This document shows positions 55,980 through 64,000 of a DNA stretch of 64,000 nucleotides, in pieces. A program made the position numbers and the translations under genes. Origin of the DNA: Allobosea sp. CRIB-10 (GTDB taxonomy: Bacteria > Pseudomonadota > Alphaproteobacteria > Rhizobiales > Beijerinckiaceae). The notes beneath the pieces were generated by a model. The model did no database searches and was not told where the DNA came from. It saw only the letters and a list, made by a program, of their open reading frames with translations. The first letter of the stretch is position 1. Each line of letters opens with the position of its first letter. The DNA is taken from NCBI RefSeq assembly GCF_900112185.1, contig NZ_FOKP01000001.1:1-64000 (forward strand), given 5' to 3'.

Positions 55980-56900
55980 ATGAGTGAAGACCAGGGCTTT
56001 GCGACATTCGAGGATGTCGGCATCGCCGAGCGTGACAAGCCGCCCTTCCTGCGTCTGCCCGAGCCGCGATCGCTCTTCGGCCTGCGCGCCATGCGCTTCA
56101 GTGCGCTTGCGTCCGGCCACCAGCTCGAACCCTATCTGCGCTTGCTCGCGGCGCTGTCGCAGGCGCAGGACAGGCTGGCGGGCGAGGTCGATACACCGTC
56201 GCTGCCTTCGCTCGACGAGCAGCGACGCCGCGCCGCGAATGCAATGCCTGTCGTGCCGCGCGAAGAGCTGGCCGAGGACGAAGCTGCCGCCGCCTGCTTC
56301 ACGCGGCTGATGGCGCTGATGGACGAGGTCGCGATGCCCGAGCTGGCGCGCGAGGCGCTCGGCCGCGCCAGGGCTGCGGACGAGGAGGCCCGGCGTGTCA
56401 TGTTCGCGGCCGTGCTCAGCGATGCGGTGCCGGCCGAGACCGTCGCCGACCACATCTTCGCGGCGGCGGCGCTTCAGGTCGTCGCGGCCAAGCGGACGGC
56501 GGGGCTCGATGCGCTGCTGCCGCAACCCGTCGCCGACGGCGTCTGCCCCTGCTGCGGCGGCCCGCCGGTGACGAGTGCGGTCATCGCCACGGTCGACATC
56601 GATGGGGTGCGCTACGTCCAGTGCTCGCTTTGCGCCGCGCAATGGAACCATGTCCGGGTGAAATGCGTCTCCTGCGGCTCGACCAAGGGCATCCACTATC
56701 AGGCGATCGAGGGCATCGCCGACACGATCAAGGCCGAGACCTGCGACGAGTGCAGAACCTATGTGAAAATCCTGAACCAGCGAAAGGATCCTGAGCTGGA
56801 GCCGGTTGCCGACGATGTCGCGAGCCTGGGGCTCGACATCCTCGTCTCTGAAGCCGGCTGGCGGCGCGCCGGCGTGAATCCGTTCCTGCTGGGATATTGA
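55980..56900 (+). CDS. fdhE: Formate dehydrogenase accessory protein
   Basis: A 306-residue cytoplasmic protein. The N-terminal half is helical; the C-terminal half holds four CxxC pairs in CPCC, CSLC, CVSC and CDEC that bind metal in a rubredoxin-like fold, and AETCDECRTYVKILNQRKDP is a typical FdhE block. It is needed for activity of formate dehydrogenase-N/O in E. coli, probably as a maturation or Tat-linked chaperone. It lies 71 bases after fdnI and 25 before selA, in the same transcription direction. Confidence 0.93.
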   Translation: MSEDQGFATFEDVGIAERDKPPFLRLPEPRSLFGLRAMRFSALASGHQLEPYLRLLAALSQAQDRLAGEVDTPSLPSLDEQRRRAANAMPVVPREELAEDEAAAACFTRLMALMDEVAMPELAREALGRARAADEEARRVMFAAVLSDAVPAETVADHIFAAAALQVVAAKRTAGLDALLPQPVADGVCPCCGGPPVTSAVIATVDIDGVRYVQCSLCAAQWNHVRVKCVSCGSTKGIHYQAIEGIADTIKAETCDECRTYVKILNQRKDPELEPVADDVASLGLDILVSEAGWRRAGVNPFLLGY

Positions 56901-56925
56901 CCATCCTGTCTCCCGGAGGGAGCCG

Positions 56926-58332
56926 ATGAACAGACCCGAACGCTTTCGCCCGCCATCGGTCGACGAGGTGCTGCGCAGCCCGCATTGCGAGCTGGCGATC
57001 GCCCGCCATGGCCGCCAGGCCGCGACCGGCGCGGTGCGGCAGGTGCTGGAGCGCCTGCGCCGGGACGAGGGCGTGGCGGCGGTTCCGGTCGAGGCCATCG
57101 CCGAGCGGGCGCTGGCGAGCCTGGAGGAGCGGGAGCGACCCTCGCAGCGCCCGGTCATCAACCTCACCGGCACCGTGCTGCACACCAATCTCGGCCGTGC
57201 GCTCCTGGCCGAGGAGGCGATCGAGGCCGTCGTCGCGGCGATGCGGGCGCCGACCAATCTCGAATACGAGATCGCGGCCGGCCAGCGCGGCGAGCGCGAC
57301 GCGCATGTGCGCGGCCTGATCCGCGAATTGACCGGGGCCGAGGACGCCGTCCTCGTCAACAACAACGCCTCGGCCGTGCTGCTCGTGCTCAACACCCTCG
57401 CCAGGGAGCGCGAAGCGGTCGTCTCGCGCGGCGAATTGATCGAGATCGGCGGCGCCTTCCGCATGCCCGACATCATGGCGCGCGCCGGGGCGGTGCTGCG
57501 CGAGGTCGGCACCACCAATCGCACCCATCTGCGCGATTATGCCGAGGCGATCGGCCCGCAGACCGGGCTGCTGATGAAGGTCCACACCTCCAACTATCTC
57601 GTCCAGGGCTTCACCGCCGAGGTCGAGCCGGTCGAGCTCGCCAAGCTTGCCCGCGAACATGGGCTTCCCTTCGTCGACGATCTCGGCTCCGGCACATTGG
57701 TCGACTTCGCCCGCTGGGGCCTGCGCCATGAGAAGACGGTACAGGACGCGTTGAAGGGCGGCGCCGATCTCGTCACCTTCTCCGGCGACAAGCTGCTCGG
57801 TGGTCCCCAGGCCGGCATCGTCGCCGGCCGGAAGGATCTCATAGCAAAGCTCGCCAAGAATCCGCTGAAGCGGGCGCTCAGGCTCGACAAGCTGAGATTG
57901 GCGGCGCTCGAAGCGACCCTGAAGCTCTATCGCGATCCCGATCGGCTGGCCCAGCGCCTGCCGACGCTGCGCTTGTTCACCCGTTCGGCTGCCGAGCTGC
58001 GCGCCTTGGCCGAGCGCCTGCTGCCGGCGCTCTCGGCAGCCGTAGGGACCGACTGGACCGCCGCGATCGTCGACTGCTCCAGCCAGATCGGCTCCGGCGC
58101 GCTGCCGCTGGAGACGCTGCCGAGCGCGGGGCTATCGCTGAAGCCTTCCGGCAAGGCGTCCGGCTCCGCCGTCGAAGGGCTGGCCGCAGCCTTCCGCGCC
58201 CTGCCTCTGCCGGTGATCGGCCGCATCTCGCAAGGGGCGCTGCTGTTCGATCTGCGCTGCCTGGAGGACGAGGCGGTCTTCGCCAGTCAGTTGGGTCAGT
58301 TGAAGCCTGGAACGCATCATGCGCTGGCTTGA
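56926..58332 (+). CDS. selA: L-seryl-tRNA(Sec) selenium transferase
   Basis: A 468-residue pyridoxal-phosphate enzyme that converts Ser-tRNA-Sec to Sec-tRNA-Sec using selenophosphate. [20 protein letters not shown] is the conserved N-terminal block. The PLP lysine is K289 in [20 protein letters not shown], followed by [12 protein letters not shown]. Length agrees with E. coli SelA (463). ATG 56926 follows CGGAGGGAGCCG, a strong ribosome binding site. The last 14 bases overlap the Sel1-repeat gene. The enzyme is a decamer in other bacteria. Confidence 0.97.
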   Translation: MNRPERFRPPSVDEVLRSPHCELAIARHGRQAATGAVRQVLERLRRDEGVAAVPVEAIAERALASLEERERPSQRPVINLTGTVLHTNLGRALLAEEAIEAVVAAMRAPTNLEYEIAAGQRGERDAHVRGLIRELTGAEDAVLVNNNASAVLLVLNTLAREREAVVSRGELIEIGGAFRMPDIMARAGAVLREVGTTNRTHLRDYAEAIGPQTGLLMKVHTSNYLVQGFTAEVEPVELAKLAREHGLPFVDDLGSGTLVDFARWGLRHEKTVQDALKGGADLVTFSGDKLLGGPQAGIVAGRKDLIAKLAKNPLKRALRLDKLRLAALEATLKLYRDPDRLAQRLPTLRLFTRSAAELRALAERLLPALSAAVGTDWTAAIVDCSSQIGSGALPLETLPSAGLSLKPSGKASGSAVEGLAAAFRALPLPVIGRISQGALLFDLRCLEDEAVFASQLGQLKPGTHHALA

Positions 58333-59062
58333 CCGCCTGCTCGGCAAGGACGAAGCGGTGCCCGCCGATATCGGCGTCGCGATGGCCGAGGCGGCCGCGG
58401 CGGTCGAGCACGGCGATCATGCGGCCGCGCTGGCGATCTGGGGACCGCTCGCCCATGCCGGCGTCGCCCGCGCCCAGAACAATGTCGGCGCCTGCTTCGC
58501 CGAAGGTCTCGGGGTCGAGCGTGATCCGGCGCTCGCTCTGCGCTGGCTGACGCTCTCGGCTGAGCACGGCGACCCGGTTGGCCAGCGCAATCTCGCGACG
58601 CTGTATTTCAAGGGCGAGGGCGTCGAGCAGGACAATGGCGAGGCGATGCGGCTCTATCGCCTCGCGGCTGAGCAGGGCGACGCGCCGGCGCAGGACATGC
58701 TGTCCTGGATGCTGCTCGAAACCGGGCTGGAGGCCGATCGGCCGGAGGCGCTGCGCTGGGCGCAAGCGGCGGCCGAGGCCGGCATCGCCACCAGCATGAC
58801 CCGGCTCGGTATGATCCATCACGATGCGCTCGGCGTGGAACGCGATGCCGCACTGGCGGCGCAATGGTGGCGGCGTGGCACTGAGGCGGGCGATGCCGAC
58901 GCCATGGCGATGCTCGGCGCCGCCACCTTGCTGGGGCAGGGGGTCGACAAGGATCCGGCCCGCGCGCTCGCGCTGCTGCTCGAGGCCGAAAGCAATGGCA
59001 GCCTGCTCGCCGCGCCCTTCGTCAAGGCCGCGCGCGCCGCCGTCGCTCCGGCGGAGGCCTGA
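58319..59062 (+). CDS. Sel1-repeat protein inserted between selA and selB
   Basis: A 247-residue cytoplasmic protein made of about five Sel1-like repeats, for example [20 protein letters not shown], then [20 protein letters not shown] and [20 protein letters not shown]. No signal peptide. The start overlaps selA by 14 bases and its stop is 4 bases before selB, so it is translated with both. Sel1 repeats bind other proteins; position suggests a scaffold for SelA, SelB or the tRNA, but no function is known to me. The name Sel1 is unrelated to selenium. Confidence 0.85.
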   Translation: MRWLDRLLGKDEAVPADIGVAMAEAAAAVEHGDHAAALAIWGPLAHAGVARAQNNVGACFAEGLGVERDPALALRWLTLSAEHGDPVGQRNLATLYFKGEGVEQDNGEAMRLYRLAAEQGDAPAQDMLSWMLLETGLEADRPEALRWAQAAAEAGIATSMTRLGMIHHDALGVERDAALAAQWWRRGTEAGDADAMAMLGAATLLGQGVDKDPARALALLLEAESNGSLLAAPFVKAARAAVAPAEA

Positions 59063-59066
59063 GGCG

Positions 59067-61094
59067 ATGATCATCGGCACGGCCGGCCATATCGACCACG
59101 GCAAGACCTCGCTGGTGCGGCGGCTGACCGGCGTCGACACCGACCGCCTGAAGGAGGAGAAGGAGCGCGGCATCACCATCGCGCTCGGCTTCGCCTATTG
59201 GCCGCTGGCCGATGGCCGCATCGTCGGCTTCATCGACGTGCCCGGCCATGAGAAGCTCGTCCACACCATGCTCGCCGGCGCCTCCGGGATCGACCTGCTG
59301 CTGCTGGTGGTCGCGGCCGATGACGGGGTGATGCCGCAGACGCGCGAGCATCTCGACATCGCCCGCCTGCTCGGGATCGAGCGGGCGGTGGTGGCGTTGA
59401 CTAAGGCGGACCTGGTCGAGGACGAGCGTCTGATCGAGGCGCAGGGAGAGGTCGAGACGCTCCTGGCGGGAACGCCCTTTGCCGATTCGCCGATCCTGCC
59501 GGTTTCGACGGTCACGGGCGGCGGAATCGAAGATCTCGCGCAGTTGCTGCGAGAGCATGCCCAAGCGGCGCAGCTGCGCCGCAGCGACGGCGCCTTTCGG
59601 CTCGCTGTTGACCGCTGCTTTACGCTACCCGGCGCCGGCACGGTCGTCACCGGCACCGTGCTCTCCGGCAGCGCCTCGGTTGGCGATAGCGTCACGATCT
59701 CGCCCTCCGGCATCGCCGCGCGCGTGCGCTCGATCCATGCGCAGAACCGTCCGGCCGAACGCGGTGCGGCGGGCGATCGCTGCGCGCTGAACCTCGCTGG
59801 TCCCGACGTCTCGAAGGATGCGATCCTGCGCGGGCACATGATCGTCTCGCCCGCTCTGCACGCGCCGACGACACGGATCGACGCTGAGCTGACGGTCCTC
59901 GCCTCTGAGAGGAAGCCGCTTGCGATGTGGCAACCGGTGCGACTGCACCATGGCGCCAGCGAGACCGGCGCGCGCATCGTCCTGCTCGGCGACGAGGTCG
60001 CGCCCGGCACGACCGGGCTGGTCCAGCTCGCTCTGGAGACGCCGATCGCGGCTGCCGCGCTCGACCGGTTCGTGCTGCGCGACACCAGCGCCTCGCGCAC
60101 GCTCGGCGGCGGCCGCTTTCTCGATCTTCGCGCACCGGAGCGAAAGCGTCGCAGCCCGGAGCGGCGGGCGCAGCTTGCCGCCCTCGCGAGCAACGACCAC
60201 GCCGAGGCGCTGCGTGCTCTGCTTGATGCGCCGCCGCATCATGCCGATCTTGACGCCTTCGCCCGCGACCGTGCCCTCGGCCCTGGACAGGCCGAAGCAC
60301 TAGCCGCGCAGCTGGGACTGGTGCGAATCGGCGCCGCCACCATGCTGCCGGAGGTCTGGCAGCGCTTCTGGCAGGCGCTGGCCCAGACACTGAAGGCCTA
60401 TCACGCCGAAAACCCCGACCAGCAGGGCATAGGTCTGGAGCGGTTGCGGCTCTCGCTCCAGCCGCGCCTGCCTGCCGCCTTGTTCCGCGCCGCGCTGACC
60501 CAGCTCGCGGCGGCTGGCGAGCTGGTCGTCATCGGCTCCTGGATCAGGCGGCCCGAGCACGAGATCAGGCTGACGCCGGAGGACGAGGCGCTCTGGAGCT
60601 GCATCGCGCCATTGATCGGAGCCGGCGAGCGCTTCCGGCCGCCGCGCGTGCGCGATATCGGCCAGCTGCTTGGCCGCCGCGAGGAGGATATCCGCCGGCT
60701 CTTCCGCCTCGCCGGCCGGCGCGGCGATGTACACGAGGTCGCGCTTGACCACTTCTTCCTGCGCGATACGGTTTCCGAGATGGTCGGTATCGCGGCCGAG
60801 CTCGCAGCCGCCGATGCCGCCGGCTTCAACGCCGCGCAGTTCCGCGACAGGCTCGACAATGGCCGCAAGGTCGCGATCCAGATCCTGGAGTTCTTCGATC
60901 GCCACGGCGTCACCATCCGCCGCGGCGATCTCAGGCGCATCAACCGGCAACGGCTCGATTTGTTCGGGCCGCGGCCCGATGCACCAGCTGGAGGAGAAGC
61001 GTCCCCGGTGGGGCGTCCGGACTTCAAATCCGGGAGGGGCCGTCAGACGGTCTCTGGTGGGTTCGACTCCCATTCTCTTCCGCCAGTTCACTGA
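59067..61094 (+). CDS. selB: Selenocysteine-specific elongation factor
   Basis: A 675-residue translational GTPase. G1 is GHIDHGKT (7-14), G2 lies in [12 protein letters not shown]3 is DVPGHEK (57-63), G4 is TKAD (112-115); EF-Tu-like domains 2-3 follow, then C-terminal winged helices (about 420-640) that bind SECIS. It delivers Sec-tRNA-Sec to UGA in fdnG. Residues 642-673 are read from the tRNA-Sec gene itself ([12 protein letters not shown] onward), so the useful protein probably ends near residue 641; E. coli SelB has 614. ATG 59067 follows GAGGCG. Confidence 0.96.
   Translation: MIIGTAGHIDHGKTSLVRRLTGVDTDRLKEEKERGITIALGFAYWPLADGRIVGFIDVPGHEKLVHTMLAGASGIDLLLLVVAADDGVMPQTREHLDIARLLGIERAVVALTKADLVEDERLIEAQGEVETLLAGTPFADSPILPVSTVTGGGIEDLAQLLREHAQAAQLRRSDGAFRLAVDRCFTLPGAGTVVTGTVLSGSASVGDSVTISPSGIAARVRSIHAQNRPAERGAAGDRCALNLAGPDVSKDAILRGHMIVSPALHAPTTRIDAELTVLASERKPLAMWQPVRLHHGASETGARIVLLGDEVAPGTTGLVQLALETPIAAAALDRFVLRDTSASRTLGGGRFLDLRAPERKRRSPERRAQLAALASNDHAEALRALLDAPPHHADLDAFARDRALGPGQAEALAAQLGLVRIGAATMLPEVWQRFWQALAQTLKAYHAENPDQQGIGLERLRLSLQPRLPAALFRAALTQLAAAGELVVIGSWIRRPEHEIRLTPEDEALWSCIAPLIGAGERFRPPRVRDIGQLLGRREEDIRRLFRLAGRRGDVHEVALDHFFLRDTVSEMVGIAAELAAADAAGFNAAQFRDRLDNGRKVAIQILEFFDRHGVTIRRGDLRRINRQRLDLFGPRPDAPAGGEASPVGRPDFKSGRGRQTVSGGFDSHSLPPVH
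60990..61085 (+). tRNA. selC: tRNA-Sec (anticodon UCA)
   Basis: A 96-base tRNA with an 8-bp acceptor stem (GGAGGAGA 60990-60997 with TCTCTTCC 61074-61081, one G-U), G discriminator (61082) and encoded CCA (61083-61085). The anticodon arm is CCGGA-CTTCAAA-TCCGG with UCA at 61024-61026. A long extra arm (GGGGCCGTCAGACGGTCTC area) and GGTTCGACTCC T-arm follow, all close to E. coli selC. It lies wholly inside the 3' end of the selB reading frame. Confidence 0.97.
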
Positions 61095-61100
61095 GGAGCC

Positions 61101-61175
61101 ATGACGCAGACCGGCAGCGAAACCTGCGCGCTGTTCGAGCGCTCCATTCCGGAGAACCTGCGTGTCGAAGCCTAA
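61101..61175 (+). CDS. Possible 24-residue open frame after selC
   Basis: ATG 61101 to TAA 61173-61175 encodes MTQTGSETCALFERSIPENL plus RVEA. It begins 6 bases after the selB stop, with GAGGAG only 2 bases before ATG, which is too close for an ideal ribosome binding site. It overlaps the next gene by 14 bases, so it could act as a coupling leader. It may be chance. Confidence 0.25.
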   Translation: MTQTGSETCALFERSIPENLRVEA

Positions 61176-61539
61176 GGGGCTGGGCACGGATTTCGAGCGC
61201 TGGCTCGGGAAGATGCTCCGCAAGGGGCACTTCACCGCACTGATCGTGCTCGTCCGGATCGCCGAGCCGAAGCTGGAGCCGCTGCGCTCGACCTTCGTCC
61301 ATGTCGTCGGCGACGAGCTCGACTGGGGCGACATCGTGCTGCTGCTGCGCGGCGCCGGCGTCAGCTGGGACGGCGCCGCCTTTTTCCCGACGCGCGAGGA
61401 TGGCGGGCTCGTACCGGACGATCTGGCGCGGGCCCGGCTGCGTGAACTCGAGGCGGCGCTGGATCAGGACCGGCTCGTGCTCAACAAGGGCGAGTTCTTC
61501 GACGTCTGGGGTCGACGACTGGAGGTCGCGGAGGCGTGA
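61162..61539 (+). CDS. Conserved-looking protein of unknown function next to selC
   Basis: A 125-residue soluble protein starting GTG 61162 (SKPKGLGTDFERWLGKMLRK), with GGAG eight bases upstream. It has a central hydrophobic strand (TALIVLVRIAE), an acidic loop (VGDELDWGDIVLLLRGAGV) and a C-terminal NKGEFFDVWGRR. I do not recognise a family. It is the last gene in the direction of the sel cluster and convergent with selD (9 bases apart), so it may be co-transcribed with selB-selC and serve the same process. Not a selenoprotein: it ends in a plain TGA. Confidence 0.6.
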   Translation: MSKPKGLGTDFERWLGKMLRKGHFTALIVLVRIAEPKLEPLRSTFVHVVGDELDWGDIVLLLRGAGVSWDGAAFFPTREDGGLVPDDLARARLRELEAALDQDRLVLNKGEFFDVWGRRLEVAEA

Positions 61540-61548
61540 GGCGTCACG

Positions 61549-62625
61549 TCATCCCACGACCACACGCCCTGCGCCGGCTTCGACCGAGCCGATGATCCGC
61601 GCCGACGGGTAGCCGGCCGCCTGGATTCGCGCGAGCAGCTCGGCTGCCCGCTCCTCTGCGCAGGAGACCAGCAGCCCGCCGGAGGTCTGCGGATCGGTCA
61701 GGAGGTGGCGCTGCCAGTCCGGCAGGCCGGCCGGCAGATCGACGCCATCGCCATAGCTTGCCCAGTTGCGATGCGAGGCGCCGGTGACGCGGCCCTCGCG
61801 AGCCAATCGCTCGGCCTGCGACAGGAATGGCAGATCGGCCAGTCGCAGTTTCAGTGTTGCATCGGAGCCGCGCGCCATTTCGAGCCCGTGGCCGAGGATG
61901 CCGAAGCCGGTGACGTCGGTGATCGCGTGCACATCGGGATCCCTCGCGAGCTCGGCGCCGACCCGGTTGAGCAGCGTCACGGACGCGATCATCTCGTCAT
62001 AGGCTTGCGGCGACAATTGCTCCTTCTTGAAGGCGGCCGAATAGATGCCGACGCCGAGCGCCTTGGTCAGGATCAGCGCATCGCCCGGCTTTGCCCCGCT
62101 GTTGCGCCGCAGGTTCTTCGGCTTCAGCAATCCGATGACGGCAAGGCCGTAGATCGGCTCGGGCGCATCGATCGAATGGCCGCCGGCGACGGGGATGCCC
62201 GCCTCGGCGCAAATCGAGGCGCCGCCCTTCAGGATCTCGCGGGTCACCTCGATCGGCAGCTTGTCGAGCGGCATGCCGAGGATGGCGAGCGCCATGATCG
62301 GCGTGCCGCCCATGGCATAGACGTCGGAGATCGCGTTGGTCGCGGCGATGCGGCCGAAATCATGGGGATCATCGACCATGGGCATGAAGAAATCGGTGGT
62401 CGCAACGACGCAGGTCTCGTCGTCGACCTGCCAGACGGCGGCGTCGTCGCCGGTCTCGGTGCCGACGAGCAGTTGCTTGTAGGGGCCGGCAGCCGGGTGA
62501 TCGGCGAGCAATTGCTGCAGCACGGAGGGCGCGAGCTTGCAGCCGCAGCCGCCGCCATGGGCCAGGCTGGTCAGGCGTGGCGCGGCGGCGCGCTGCGGGG
62601 CGTCGAGCTCGATCGTGTCGCTCAT
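61549..62625 (-). CDS. selD: Selenophosphate synthetase (selenide, water dikinase)
   Basis: A 358-residue PurM-like ATP-dependent enzyme that makes selenophosphate for SelA. The catalytic motif HGGGCGCK gives C27 (equal to E. coli Cys17), C29 and K30; the active residue is Cys here, not Sec. Further blocks are [20 protein letters not shown] and [16 protein letters not shown] and [23 protein letters not shown] 62625 has GGAG nine bases upstream; ATG 62640 would add METRE. It is convergent with the sel cluster and follows the cysteine desulfurase gene by 16 bases. Confidence 0.96.
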   Translation of the reverse strand: MSDTIELDAPQRAAAPRLTSLAHGGGCGCKLAPSVLQQLLADHPAAGPYKQLLVGTETGDDAAVWQVDDETCVVATTDFFMPMVDDPHDFGRIAATNAISDVYAMGGTPIMALAILGMPLDKLPIEVTREILKGGASICAEAGIPVAGGHSIDAPEPIYGLAVIGLLKPKNLRRNSGAKPGDALILTKALGVGIYSAAFKKEQLSPQAYDEMIASVTLLNRVGAELARDPDVHAITDVTGFGILGHGLEMARGSDATLKLRLADLPFLSQAERLAREGRVTGASHRNWASYGDGVDLPAGLPDWQRHLLTDPQTSGGLLVSCAEERAAELLARIQAAGYPSARIIGSVEAGAGRVVVG

Positions 62626-62641
62626 CTCTCTGGTCTCCATA

Positions 62642-63787
62642 TTAAGCGGCGCTCTGCCGCACCGACGCGAGCGAGCGCCAGGCGCCGGCAAGCTCCGTAA
62701 TCGCGGTGTCGATGTCCTCGGCCGTGCTGTCCCAGCCGAGCGACAGCCTGACGACGCCGAGGGCGGCCGCACGCTCGAAGCCGAGCTCGGTCAGGATGGC
62801 GGAGGGTTCCTCGCTGTCGGCATGGCAGGCCGAGCCGACCGAGGCCATCACCGCGGGGCAGGTTTCGAGCAGGCGCCGGCCGGACACGCCGGGGAAGAGG
62901 ACGTTCAGCGTGTTCGGTAGCCGGCGCTCGGGATCGCCGACGAGCACCAGCCCGGGCACCGCCTCGCGCAGGCCGGTCAGCAGCCTTTGGCTCAAGGCCG
63001 CGAGCATGCCGCGCCGATGCGTCAAGCGCTCGCCGGCCAAGGCGCAGGCGGCGCCCAGGCCGGCGATGTAGGGGACATTCTCGGTGCCGGGCCGGATGCC
63101 GCGCTCCTGCCCACCGCCGACGAGCAGCGGCCTGACGGTGACACCACGCCGTATGAACAAGGCGCCGATCCCTTTCGGGGCGTTGAGCTTGTGGCCGGCG
63201 ATCGACAGGAGATCGACGCCCAGCTCGTGCACGTCGACGGGCAGCTTGCCGACGGCCTGCGCCGCATCGGTATGGACCAGGGCGCCGGCGGAGCGGGCGA
63301 GGGCGGATATCTCGGCGACCGGTTGCAAGGTGCCGATCTCGTTCTGGGCGAGGATGACCGTGACGAGCCCGGCGCCCTGGGCGATCGCCTCCGCTATGTC
63401 CGCGGTGCGGACGACTCCGTCGGGGCCGGCAGCAACGCGGCGGACGAGGCGCCCGGCGGCCTCATGCAGGCGGCAACACTCCTCTGTCGCCGGGTGTTCG
63501 ATCGCGGTGGTGACGACGGCGCGGTTGTCGCCGGAGGCGAGCGTACCGCGGATCGCAAGATTGTTGGCCTCCGTCCCGCCGCCGGTGAACAGGATTTCGT
63601 CTGCCTCCGCGCCGATCAGCCCGGCGACCTCGGCCCGCGCGCGCTCGACCGCCGCATGCGCCTGGCGGCCGAGCGCATGGCTGGAGGAGGGATTGCCGAA
63701 GCCGCCGGTCAGGAACGGCATCATCGCCGCGAGGACCTCGGGCGCGACCGGTGTCGTGGCGTTATAGTCGAGATAGACCGGCCGCAT
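62642..63787 (-). CDS. Cysteine desulfurase (NifS/IscS-like), probably for selenium delivery
   Basis: A 381-residue class V aminotransferase-fold enzyme with [17 protein letters not shown] is the N-terminal block, [10 protein letters not shown] the cofactor region, K200 in [12 protein letters not shown] the Schiff-base lysine, and C321 in [15 protein letters not shown] the persulfide cysteine on a mobile loop. ATG 63787 has AGAGGA seven bases before it; TTG 63802 would start inside that site. It forms an operon with selD, so it likely supplies selenide from selenocysteine or persulfide selenium to SelD. A general NifS role is possible. Confidence 0.92.
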   Translation of the reverse strand: MRPVYLDYNATTPVAPEVLAAMMPFLTGGFGNPSSSHALGRQAHAAVERARAEVAGLIGAEADEILFTGGGTEANNLAIRGTLASGDNRAVVTTAIEHPATEECCRLHEAAGRLVRRVAAGPDGVVRTADIAEAIAQGAGLVTVILAQNEIGTLQPVAEISALARSAGALVHTDAAQAVGKLPVDVHELGVDLLSIAGHKLNAPKGIGALFIRRGVTVRPLLVGGGQERGIRPGTENVPYIAGLGAACALAGERLTHRRGMLAALSQRLLTGLREAVPGLVLVGDPERRLPNTLNVLFPGVSGRRLLETCPAVMASVGSACHADSEEPSAILTELGFERAAALGVVRLSLGWDSTAEDIDTAITELAGAWRSLASVRQSAA

Positions 63788-63840
63788 CGAAAATCCTCTC
63801 AAGAACGGGGCGAGGCGACGCCTTCGCTCCGCGATCGGGT

Positions 63841-64000
63841 TCAGGCCGTCAGTTCGGCCGACTTGATCGTGTATTTGAAGGTATTGGGATCAAGGCAGTC
63901 GAGCAGCGCTCCCGCGACCTCCGCCTGCGGATACATCAGGAAGCCGACCTTGTGCTTCGAACCCGGCAGGACGAGGTCGTGCGCGACATTATAGCCGAGC
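63841..64000 (-). CDS. C-terminal fragment of an unidentified gene (cut by window edge)
   Basis: An open minus-strand frame enters from the window edge and stops with TGA at 63843-63841. The 52 visible residues include GYNVAHDLVLPGSKHKVGFL followed by MYPQAEVAG, then LDCLDPNTFKYTIKSAELTA. I do not recognise it. It lies 53 bases upstream of the cysteine desulfurase start, same strand, so it may be the first part of the same operon. Confidence 0.55.
   Translation of the reverse strand, partial: LGYNVAHDLVLPGSKHKVGFLMYPQAEVAGALLDCLDPNTFKYTIKSAELTA

Noticed and set aside
60990..61094. Possibility that the tRNA-Sec call is a false hit inside selB
   Set aside because: All features agree: 8-bp acceptor stem, UCA anticodon in a CTTCAAA loop, long variable arm, GGTTCGACTCC T-arm and encoded CCA, beside selA, selB and selD.
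1..64000. CRISPR arrays, rRNA genes, prophage structural genes or other tRNAs
   Set aside because: No regularly spaced direct repeats, no rRNA-like sequence and no phage morphogenesis genes were seen; the only tRNA recognised is tRNA-Sec.

Overview
The window looks like a chromosomal segment of a high-GC alphaproteobacterium of the order Hyphomicrobiales (Rhizobiales), most like Bosea or a close relative. Evidence: an NDUFA12-type complex I accessory protein, a BA14K-family protein, an HdaA-type DnaA regulator, a DUF2155 protein, an ExoR-like Sel1-repeat protein, a class II ribonucleotide reductase with C-terminal zinc finger, and palindromic intergenic repeats typical of this order. The genus is an inference.

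Layout. 1-5 kb: tail of an IS5-type transposase, an AsmA-like protein and an iron(III) ABC importer (binding protein and permease, no ATPase gene beside them). 5-19 kb: ilvD with an overlapping ExoR-like gene, xthA, small envelope proteins, a membrane-anchored trehalose-phosphate-synthase-like enzyme, ndk, a MipA-type porin and a molybdopterin oxidoreductase. 18.5-31 kb: a GST gene with a divergent WYL regulator and clear operator; purMN; a CDP-alcohol phosphatidyltransferase, perM and hdaA; a desaturase; a ferric-reductase-like protein with a divergent TetR gene and two phased operators; ppk-ppx. 31-45 kb: a periplasmic M48 protease, a DsbA-like thiol oxidoreductase, accBC, aat, a VOC protein, mntH, a hydrolase with a divergent CGNR regulator, an MFS transporter broken by an in-frame stop, and NDUFA12. 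45-49 kb: nrdJ.

49.2-50.5 kb is an AT-richer two-gene insert: a small three-helix membrane protein and a ThsB-like (MTH538/DUF1863) TIR-fold protein with a low-complexity N-terminus. It looks like an acquired anti-phage module that does not match the standard Thoeris composition.

51.2-63.8 kb is a complete selenocysteine locus. The Tat-exported formate dehydrogenase-N alpha subunit has an in-frame UGA at residue 200, followed at the right distance by a bacterial SECIS hairpin. It is followed by the iron-sulfur and cytochrome b subunits, fdhE, selA, a Sel1-repeat protein, selB and selC (tRNA-Sec), with selD and a cysteine desulfurase convergent from the other side. Electrons from periplasmic formate would pass FdnG to FdnH to FdnI to quinone. 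SelA, SelB, SelD and tRNA-Sec make the one selenoprotein visible here, and FdhE matures it. The whole tRNA-Sec gene lies inside the 3' end of the selB reading frame.
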